DNA from: Chloroflexota bacterium | GTDB lineage: Bacteria; Chloroflexota; Anaerolineae; 4572-78; J111 | Assembly (NCBI GenBank): GCA_016860845.1 | Contig: BOKF01000062.1 | Coordinates: 1-49,081, forward strand | Length of the DNA: 49,081 bases | Direction of reading: 5' to 3' | In this document: in pieces, positions 41,001 to 46,670 of the stretch | Numbering within the stretch: position 1 is the stretch's first letter | Layout: each line of letters opens with the position of its first letter | Position numbers and translations under genes: made by a program | The notes under the pieces: generated by a model | The model's database searches: none | Told to the model about the DNA's origin: nothing | Seen by the model: the letters and a program-made list of their open reading frames with translations, nothing else

Positions 41001-41446
41001 CGCCAGGCTAAGGGCTGGCCGCGCCAGGGCTTCGTCCTGAGGCTCAGCCCGAAGGGCCACTGCTCGTCCAGCGTATGCAGAACGTGGTTAATTCCCAGCC
41101 CATCGCTGGGAATGTGGCGCTCCGGCCGGGCATCAACCCGGCGCACATCCGGCAGGCTCTGCTCGCCGACAAGGGCGACCGGCCAGGCGGTGAGCCAGTA
41201 GTACAGCGGGGCCAGCCCTCCTTTGAAGCCGGCCTCGCTGCGTTCGCTCTCGGTAAAAGGCGGATGGCCGGTTCGAGCGACAAAGCGCAGATACTGGTAA
41301 TGGTCGGTTTCATCGTCGGCTTCGCCGAGGGGCAGGATGATAGCCTGGTAAAGAGTCAGGAGGGTGAAGATGAGGAGAATCAGGAGGAGGGGGAGGTGGG
41401 ACGTGATGCGTGAAGCGTAATGCGTAATGCGTGATGCGTGAGACAT
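38030..41446 (-). CDS. large GT-C (GT39-like) membrane glycosyltransferase with C-terminal beta domains
   Basis: 1138 residues. The first half is polytopic (10 or more helices) and begins with the GT-C external-loop motif GEADDETDHYQYLRFVARTGHPPF, followed by GGLAPLYYWLTAWP and INDDNLVFALTTLL. The second half is soluble, with repeated LYWRAEQEAQQDYLVSLCL- and PTTAWADQDSVVDRYTLAL-type beta blocks shared with the three genes upstream. It should transfer sugar from a polyprenyl donor to a surface acceptor. Residues 2-17 and several loops (about 277-293, 490-520, 865-885) are encoded by short-word repeats. ATG 41446 is the only start near the first helix and has no good ribosome site. Confidence 0.75.
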   Translation of the reverse strand: MSHASRITHYASRITSHLPLLLILLIFTLLTLYQAIILPLGEADDETDHYQYLRFVARTGHPPFTESERSEAGFKGGLAPLYYWLTAWPVALVGEQSLPDVRRVDARPERHIPSDGLGINHVLHTLDEQWPFGLSLRTKPWRGQPLAWRLVRFLSLPLAWVTITASYILTRRLYPEPKIIAVGAAAFVAFLPRFTGSSAVINDDNLVFALTTLLLLVQVMILQNASPSPRLFALFGALFGLALITKYFSLILIPEVIFTLWMSLTSQSRKLQTQGNHPSHFPLHASRFTHHASHSPLHALRSPLIAFLAALGLTAGPWFAFILLRFNRIGELGLIPGLAASLGEPQITEGLVGLLSGQSVRPIAATYSLFEWFGLLYRSFWFEFGWMQIFAPGWVYAIFLVLLMCAVAGHVLRVASFPRITHHASERSLPLGRITILLTLHFLLFLIVVVARYILSATVDTGQGRHLYPALGVIALFVSLGLYYFGFWIYDLRFKQITSNVILEENSLSAIHYQPSAIHHLPSSIFYLLFTLFFLLPAFILQPSIFILPHYDTLPVTITPPADLPITYRHHLPFASGLALAGFDAPASVTAGEALPVTLYWRAEQEAQQDYLVSLCLQDDTSQPVACWAGHFADGRYPARAWEAGDTLADTVFMPIPTCDQLAAQRYRLHLELWPLAPDSPESLPVGPPVLQQTFAEPLISIRAAASPPNHLSQTAEVWRGSQRLTDSTSLQLGQALTWLDTSNPGQNQSLRFIRQAGGVFYAWPPLPAFSPALFLPCADRPEPFAQAATFIAGPTLPPGPYVPDHPSAPPTLSLSLNLRQRTFAPLTSTLVFTPYLAPLSLEFPGQPAIKLEEPSNLPTFQPSNLPTLQPSSLLPITLRWQARRWMADPLIVSLKLLDKDFGVGGERQATLGDRYPNVLWVPGEVIEETYPLRLNPDAPPGLYRLEISLLRQDKTLPNGYQYIPLTAAETDIGHNLYPATFRLLDPADGTPPPYPFSAQLGDSVQLTGFDLQPQSKIENPRPSDRQSKILLALYWQSTAKITSNYTAFTQLVGPDGQVWAQWDNPPQAGRYPTTAWADQDSVVDRYTLALRDGAPNGEYRLLVGMYDPATGQRLPAFVNGQPQPDNAVVLTTLSLVP
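38821..38887. repeat. octamer array (GGTTGGAA) inside the 1138-residue protein gene
   Basis: GGTTGGAA is repeated about six times in tandem. On the coding strand three octamers give the 8-residue unit PSNLPTFQ. It encodes a linker between two beta blocks. Confidence 0.85.
39862..39996. repeat. two word arrays (GATGGAA; CGTAAAT) inside the 1138-residue protein gene
   Basis: AAGATGGAAGATGGAAGATG and a related GGATGGCTGATAG pair at 39862-39928 encode SAIHYQPSAIHHLPSSIF. AATCGTAAATCGTAAATCC at 39967-39985, with its 3' flank AAAATCCAAAAT, encodes WIYDLRFK. Both lie in non-conserved loops after a membrane helix. Confidence 0.8.
40143..40220. repeat. TGCGTGA array with nested CCCAAGGGG element
   Basis: TGATGCG, then CCCAAGGGGAGGCTTCGCTC at 40152-40171, then TGATGCG three times and a ACGCAACACGCAACACG tail. 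The stretch 40144-40192 is identical to 48451-48499 (49 bp). It lies inside the 1138-residue protein gene. Confidence 0.88.
40565..40620. repeat. TGCGTGA/AGCGTGA array inside the 1138-residue protein gene
   Basis: TGATGCATGATGCGTGAAGC and further AGCGTGA words; the coding strand reads HPSHFPLHASRFTHHASHS. Confidence 0.85.
41402..41443. repeat. TGCGTGA/TGCGTAA array encoding the N-terminus of the 1138-residue protein
   Basis: CGTGATGCGTGAAGCGTAATG followed by CGTAATGCGTGATGCGTGAG. On the coding strand it gives residues 2-15, SHASRITHYASRIT, directly after the initiator Met. Confidence 0.88.
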
Positions 41447-41476
41447 TTTATAGAGTACTTGTCTCCTGGCAATGTC

Positions 41477-43981
41477 TCATCTTACCACCCGCAGAGTACC
41501 GAGATTGACGGCGTAGTCGGGCAGAGGGCCGCTGGGGGTGGCGGCGGGCAGACGCTCGCCGGTAGCAGGGTTGTAGAGTCCGGCCAGGAGATAATATTCG
41601 CCGGGGGGCAGGGTGGCGAGGTTGAGGGTATGGGTGTCTACAATAATTTCGCCGGGCGCCCAGAGCGAGGTAGGGTAATCGCCTTGCACCGGGGGGCCGT
41701 CGAAGCCGGTCACGTATTCAGCCTTAATACCGCTAACAGCCGAATCGGCCAGAGGGGCGGCTTGCCAGGCTTGCAGAAAGACGGTGTAATTAAGGCTGAG
41801 GGGCGTATTGACCTGCCAGTTCAAGGTAACGGATTGCTGGTCGGCGGCGATTTGATAGCTGAGCAGGGTCACTTTGCCGGCGAAATTGATAACCGGGTCA
41901 AACCGGGGTGGGTTGGGCCACTGCCAGGGGATGAGCTTGGCGCTGGCAATCAGAGGTTCAACGGGCTGGCCCTCTGCGTTGGCGGTCGGTTTGCCGGGAC
42001 GGCCCGGCTCGTTGAAATCATAAATACCGGCAGCAATCAACAGCCGCGTCGGAGCCTGATTAAATTCGGCTGTGGGCGTAATCGGCACTTCATAATGATC
42101 GGCCAGGATAGCGCCGGGAGACAGCAGAGTCGTCGGCCAATGACCGCCGCCAGGGTAGGTGTCAACCTGGCCGACCACCTGGCGCTGCCGGCCGAGCAGG
42201 TGGACGAAGACGCTGTAGTTGAGGTCAACCGGTTCGAGCAGTTGCCAGTAGAGGGTCAAGGGTAGGGTTTCGGCGGGGCGAACGGTCGAGGCGGGTAGGC
42301 GATACCCCAGCAGGCGCATCTTGCCGTCGTAGGTGAAGTTGATCCGCTGCAGGTCGGCAGGCAGGTCCTGTTCGGTGAGAATAGATGCTTTCGTATAGGC
42401 GGGCGCTATGTATAAAACAGGTGATAGAGCGGCAAAGACAAACAGGCCCCCCGTGCAGAGTAGGGCGACGAGCTTTTGGCCCTGCTGGGGTAGCCACCAG
42501 GTTAAGCCAAGCATGCCCAGGGCGGAGAAAGCGGCAATAGCGGGGTAGAGCAGGCGGCCCTGTCCAGCCGGCTGGGTGAGATTCCAGACGATGAAGCCGG
42601 CGATCATGACGGTAGCCCAGGTCAGGAGGATGAGGAAAGCGGAGAGTGAGAGGCGAGAAGCATAAAGCGTCCCTCGCGGAGGCTTTGCTCTGAAATGTGA
42701 TACCTGATGTGTGATACGTGATAAAACAAACGCAGCTACACCGGTGATGGCGATGAGGGAAACTCCATCCAGCACCTTGTAAATCCAGTTATCGGCCAGG
42801 ATATTGACGCCGCCAAACAAAGCCCAGTAAGCAATGCGAAATCCCTCGAATTCGGCGCGGAGGGTGGCCAGTGTGGGAGCATGGCTGCGCTGGCCGGCGG
42901 TGTCACGCATTGCTTGCAGGGCCAAAGGGTCGCCATAAAGCAGGGCGTTGCGCCAGTAGAACCAGCCAGCTATGGCGAAAGCAACGAGGAAGGTGATGGC
43001 GCTCCAGGTCAAGGCGCGAGGTAGAAGGGTAGAAGAGAGCAGGGGGGCACCCCCGTGAACTACCGCGGGCAGGTGGGAGCGGAGGGGCAGGGGAGCAGCA
43101 TTGTTTATTGCTGATTGGCGGTCGGTGGTCCCAAAGGGAGGCTTCGCACTCAGCGGTCGGTGGTCGGCCTGGTAGGCCAGCCACAGAAAAAGCAGCCCGG
43201 CTAGAGGAAGCAGTCCCAGGGCGTAGAGCTTGCTCAGTGCCCCCAGGCCGATGAGCAGGCCGAGGAGGGCGGCAAATCGGAGGGTTGGAGGGTTCTTCCC
43301 CTCTGCCATTCTTCCAGTCGCCATTTCCACTATGAGCCACAGCGCGAGGGTTACAAACATAATGACGGCGTTGTCGTTGTTGACCGACGCGGAGATGAAA
43401 ATAAACATGGGGTTAAAGGCAGTCAGGGCCATGGCCCCGGCGGCCAGCCAGCGATTGCCTCGGAAGAGAGTCAGGGCAATAAAGTAGCAGCCGGTCACGG
43501 TAATGGCAGCCATAGCAATGGACAGGAAACGAATGAGGTGGACGGCCAGGACGTGACCGCGCCACGGCCAGGTTTCGCCGGGAAGGTGGATGGTGATATT
43601 TTTGTTATCAGGACGGAGCGGGTCCCCAATGCTCGTATGGGGATTGTACCAGTACACGTCGGCCCAAGTGCCGCTATCTATCCAGAAAGTCAGGAGGGCG
43701 GCCAGGGCATAATAGAGCGGGGGCTGGTTGCCCTCGTGGCTCCAATGAATCTGGGCCTCGCCGGGCCGCTGCACCGGCAGGCGGCCGGTGTCGGCCATGT
43801 ATTTGACCACCGCGTAGTGGCGCGACTCGTCACCCGCTTCGAAAGGCGGAGTGACGAAACTGTAGACAAGGGCCAAGATGATAAAAGTGAGCAGGATCAA
43901 TCCGGCTTGAGGGTGATTTTGGATGATTGGCTGCTGGCGCTCTGAGCAGATAACGGCAAAACCTCCTGGGACGCCTCCCAT
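41477..43981 (-). CDS. large GT-C membrane glycosyltransferase with C-terminal beta domains
   Basis: 834 residues. The N-terminal half is polytopic with FEAGDESRHYAVVKYMADTGRLPV (acidic GT-C loop), NQPPLYYALAALLTFW and VNNDNAVIMFVTLALW. The C-terminal 270 residues carry beta blocks such as PLTLYWQLLEPVDLNYSVFVHLLG and PTTLLSPGAILADHYEVPI, repeated once more near the end. It is a paralogue of the products at 44073 and 38030. The start ATG 43981 lies only about 9 bases from an extended -10 box, so the mRNA may be leaderless. Repeats encode the linkers near residues 268-300 and 420-442. Probable role: transfer of sugars to cell-surface polymers or proteins. Confidence 0.75.
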   Translation of the reverse strand: MGGVPGGFAVICSERQQPIIQNHPQAGLILLTFIILALVYSFVTPPFEAGDESRHYAVVKYMADTGRLPVQRPGEAQIHWSHEGNQPPLYYALAALLTFWIDSGTWADVYWYNPHTSIGDPLRPDNKNITIHLPGETWPWRGHVLAVHLIRFLSIAMAAITVTGCYFIALTLFRGNRWLAAGAMALTAFNPMFIFISASVNNDNAVIMFVTLALWLIVEMATGRMAEGKNPPTLRFAALLGLLIGLGALSKLYALGLLPLAGLLFLWLAYQADHRPLSAKPPFGTTDRQSAINNAAPLPLRSHLPAVVHGGAPLLSSTLLPRALTWSAITFLVAFAIAGWFYWRNALLYGDPLALQAMRDTAGQRSHAPTLATLRAEFEGFRIAYWALFGGVNILADNWIYKVLDGVSLIAITGVAAFVLSRITHQVSHFRAKPPRGTLYASRLSLSAFLILLTWATVMIAGFIVWNLTQPAGQGRLLYPAIAAFSALGMLGLTWWLPQQGQKLVALLCTGGLFVFAALSPVLYIAPAYTKASILTEQDLPADLQRINFTYDGKMRLLGYRLPASTVRPAETLPLTLYWQLLEPVDLNYSVFVHLLGRQRQVVGQVDTYPGGGHWPTTLLSPGAILADHYEVPITPTAEFNQAPTRLLIAAGIYDFNEPGRPGKPTANAEGQPVEPLIASAKLIPWQWPNPPRFDPVINFAGKVTLLSYQIAADQQSVTLNWQVNTPLSLNYTVFLQAWQAAPLADSAVSGIKAEYVTGFDGPPVQGDYPTSLWAPGEIIVDTHTLNLATLPPGEYYLLAGLYNPATGERLPAATPSGPLPDYAVNLGTLRVVR
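42655..42723. repeat. degenerate TGTGATA array with nested element
   Basis: AAGCATAAAGCG, then CCCTCGCGGAGGCTTTGCTC (a diverged copy of the CCCAAGGGG element), then ATGTGATACCTGATGTGTGA. It lies inside the 834-residue protein gene; the coding strand reads HFRAKPPRGTLYASR. Confidence 0.75.
43107..43167. repeat. GGTCGGT array with nested CCCAAAGGG element
   Basis: GGCGGTCGGTGG, then CCCAAAGGGAGGCTTCGCAC, then AGCGGTCGGTGGTCGGC. The nested element is the same as at 40152-40171 although the host word differs. It lies inside the 834-residue protein gene; the coding strand reads SAKPPFGTTD. Confidence 0.8.
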
Positions 43982-43989
43982 TTTCCGCT

Positions 43990-43998
43990 ATTATAGCA
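43990..43998 (-). promoter_or_regulatory. extended -10 promoter of the 834-residue protein gene
   Basis: On the minus strand TGC followed by a perfect TATAAT (43995-43990). Transcription should begin near 43983, almost at the ATG (43981). Confidence 0.5.
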
Positions 43999-44072
43999 CT
44001 TTTGCCCATAAGTAGAATTGTTACTGCTTCACCTTGAGGGGGCTGGAGACAAGTTTTACGTAAAGTAATTTT

Positions 44073-46604
44073 TTATGGGGGGACATTCAGCGTTAGCAAC
44101 GGTAAATAATCCTGCTGGTTATTTGTCTCTGTCAAAGGCAGCCGGGCCAGGCTGGTGGGGTTGTACCAGCCTATGTGTAACTCGTACGTGCCGGGGGGCA
44201 GGTCGGCAGGAACGGCAAGTTGGCGGGAATCGGCGATCTGGTAGCCGGGCTGCCAGAAAGCGGTAGAAAAAGCGGGCGGTCCATCGAAACCGGCCACCTG
44301 GGTTTGGGAACTTGGCTCGATGAGGTGAATGAACAGGGTTAAATCCTGGCCCGGTGCGCTCAGGGTTTCCCAATAAAAAGTGAGAGAGATTGGGTCGCCC
44401 GGCTTGATAACCGTCTCGGCGGGAGGGCTGTCATAACCCACTAATTGGATCTGCCCGCCAAAGTTTGCCATTAGCCGGTGCTTTGGCTCCGATTTAGACC
44501 ATTGGCGGGGGAGTAAAGGAATGGCCCCGACAACCGGTTGAACCGTTTCGCCGGCCGGGTTGACGGCGGGTTTGGCCGCCCGGGCCGGGTCTTCAAATTC
44601 AAAAAGTCCCATGGCCAGCCGGATGACCGCAGGCGCGCCGGCCTCCGGTAAAACGGGGATGTCGTAAGTATCTTCGAGAATCTTGCCCGGTTCCAGGAGC
44701 GAGGTGGGCCAGTTGCCTCCGGCCGGATAGGTATTAACCTGGCCGATCACGGCATTATTTTGGCCTAACAGATGGATAAACACGCTGTAATTTTTGGCAA
44801 CGGGCCGGACAGCCTGCCAGTAGAGGGTAACCGGCAGCGAGTCGCCGGGGTGTATGGGTGATTTATCAACCCGGTAGGCGATTAAGCGCAGCCCGTTGTC
44901 ATAGGTCAAATCCAATCGCTCCAAACCGGCGGGGGGCAGGTCAAATTCGCTGATGAGCGGTGTTTTGGCATAAGCGGCTTGAAGATAGCAGAAAGGGCTG
45001 ATCAGGGCGAGGCAAAAAAGTGCGACGGCAACCAGCAGGGGCAGGGCTGAAAGGGTAAAACGTAAAATATATGTTACAGTTCGGGGAACACCGGGCACAA
45101 GTTTTGAGGATTCCGAGCGAAACGGGCCGAACGAGGTAAACTGCCACAGGCTCCAGGCTGTCAAAATGCCTAACGCCGGCAAGGCCGGGTAGAGCAGTCG
45201 TCCCCATGAAGCTGGGGTAATTTGCATCCAGCGCAGCAGCGCGGCGAAGATAATGAGGCTCCACAAGGCCAGTATGCCCAGAATGAGCAGCGATTTCGGG
45301 TCGGTAGAATGGGCGGGCGATGACGAATTGGGGGGCGGCTTATGGGCAAAAAGCGTTGCTCCATTTCTCACCGCTCGTCCCAGGCCGATGACCAGCCCCA
45401 AACCGATCAGATATTTTGACCAGTGTAAGAGCGTATAGAGCCAGGGTTCCCACAAGATTTGACCGGCGCCAAAAGCGGCCCAGAAAGACAGCTCCAGCCC
45501 GGTCAGTTCGGTTTGCCAAATTTGAGCCAGGCTGGGCGACGGGTCGAGCGGGCCGCCGCGGTAGAGTAAGTGCGCGTTAAGGGCGGTTGCATCTCCATAC
45601 ACCTGCCAGTTGCGCCAGTACCACCAGCCGGACAGTAATAATATTAGCCCGGAGATGAGGGCTATTTCCATGAGAGAACGGCGCAGGGAGCGATGCCGGT
45701 ATAAGTCAACCAGCAGCACCAGACCGGTTAGAGGCAGCAAGTAGAGCAAACTGAGTTTGGTCAGGGCCGCTAAACCCAAAATAATGCCCAAATAAATGGC
45801 GTAGCGGGTCGAGTTGCCTTTTTTAATCATCAGCGCCAGCACGACCAGGGCCGCCGCCGCCAGGGTCACACTCAGGCTGTCGTTGGTGATGGCCGAACTG
45901 GTGTGGAGAAACTGGGGAACAAAGGCGACCAGGCTGGCAGAAAGAAGGGCAAGGATGGAGGATGGAAGATAGAGGATGGAAGATAGAGGATGAAAGAGGC
46001 GGGATGGTGGGGCCGGTTGCAATCCAATATCAACAATCTGCCGCCGGTTGTCGGTAGTTGTGGTCATGGCCGGCGGTGGTTGGTCAGCGATGGTTTCCAC
46101 TTGCTGGTCAGCAAAAGTAATCCGCGCCAGCAGGTAGGTCAGGCTAACCGTGCCGATGCCGGCCAGTAAGGAGAGCCAGCGAGCCAGCCGCGCCGCTATC
46201 AACGTAGGTTCTAGCCGCCATGCTTCGTCTGCCGGGTGAAGATAAAGATTGTTGTTGCCGCGCTGCCGCCAGATAAAGGAGCGTTCATCGGCGTAGTGAG
46301 GATTACGGGGAGGCTCGGCAAAGTGGCTCAGGTCAAGCCAGGAGACGGTGAGCGCCGCCAGAATATGGTATAGCGGCGGCTGAGTGCCTTCTTGATCCCA
46401 GGGCTTGTTCTCTCCGGCTTTTACCAGCGGCAGTTGGCCTGCCGCTTGAATGTGCTGAATAACGGCAAAGTGCTTTAACTCATCCGGCTTTTCAAACAAA
46501 GGAACATTGAAATCATAGAGCAGGCCCAGCCCGGTAAAGGCAATTAAAACCAAAAACAGCCCGTGTTTCAAGGTGTAAGGGATAAAACGTAAAGGATAAT
46601 CCAT
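44073..46604 (-). CDS. large GT-C membrane glycosyltransferase with C-terminal beta domains
   Basis: 843 residues. It begins with a short basic start and a helix (HGLFLVLIAFTGLGLLYDF), then the GT-C acidic loop FEKPDELKHFAVIQHIQAAGQLPL and GTQPPLYHILAALTVSWL. About ten more helices follow, with ITNDSLSVTLAAAALV at the position of VNNDNAVIM in the paralogue. The C-terminal part has beta blocks PVTLYWQAVRPVAKNYSVFIHLLG and PTSLLEPGKILEDTYDIPVLP plus a second set ending at the C-terminus. A GATGGAA-type repeat encodes the loop FHPLSSILYLPSSI. Probable role as for its paralogues at 41477 and 38030; acceptor unknown. Confidence 0.75.
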   Translation of the reverse strand: MDYPLRFIPYTLKHGLFLVLIAFTGLGLLYDFNVPLFEKPDELKHFAVIQHIQAAGQLPLVKAGENKPWDQEGTQPPLYHILAALTVSWLDLSHFAEPPRNPHYADERSFIWRQRGNNNLYLHPADEAWRLEPTLIAARLARWLSLLAGIGTVSLTYLLARITFADQQVETIADQPPPAMTTTTDNRRQIVDIGLQPAPPSRLFHPLSSILYLPSSILALLSASLVAFVPQFLHTSSAITNDSLSVTLAAAALVVLALMIKKGNSTRYAIYLGIILGLAALTKLSLLYLLPLTGLVLLVDLYRHRSLRRSLMEIALISGLILLLSGWWYWRNWQVYGDATALNAHLLYRGGPLDPSPSLAQIWQTELTGLELSFWAAFGAGQILWEPWLYTLLHWSKYLIGLGLVIGLGRAVRNGATLFAHKPPPNSSSPAHSTDPKSLLILGILALWSLIIFAALLRWMQITPASWGRLLYPALPALGILTAWSLWQFTSFGPFRSESSKLVPGVPRTVTYILRFTLSALPLLVAVALFCLALISPFCYLQAAYAKTPLISEFDLPPAGLERLDLTYDNGLRLIAYRVDKSPIHPGDSLPVTLYWQAVRPVAKNYSVFIHLLGQNNAVIGQVNTYPAGGNWPTSLLEPGKILEDTYDIPVLPEAGAPAVIRLAMGLFEFEDPARAAKPAVNPAGETVQPVVGAIPLLPRQWSKSEPKHRLMANFGGQIQLVGYDSPPAETVIKPGDPISLTFYWETLSAPGQDLTLFIHLIEPSSQTQVAGFDGPPAFSTAFWQPGYQIADSRQLAVPADLPPGTYELHIGWYNPTSLARLPLTETNNQQDYLPLLTLNVPP
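45953..45993. repeat. GATGGAA/GATAGAG array inside the 843-residue protein gene
   Basis: GGATGGAGGATGGAAGATAG followed by AGGATGGAAGATAGAGGATG. The coding strand reads HPLSSILYLPSSIL, a loop before a membrane helix. Confidence 0.8.
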
Positions 46605-46634
46605 CTGCTAACTCTGGCCGATTTTGCGGGGGCT

Positions 46635-46643
46635 ATTATAACA
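46635..46643 (-). promoter_or_regulatory. extended -10 promoter of the 843-residue protein gene
   Basis: On the minus strand TGT followed by TATAAT (46640-46635). The start near 46628 would leave about 24 untranslated bases before ATG 46604, which has no clear ribosome site. Confidence 0.45.
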
Positions 46644-46670
46644 CATCTTGGTAACTTTGCCGGTCTTGCC

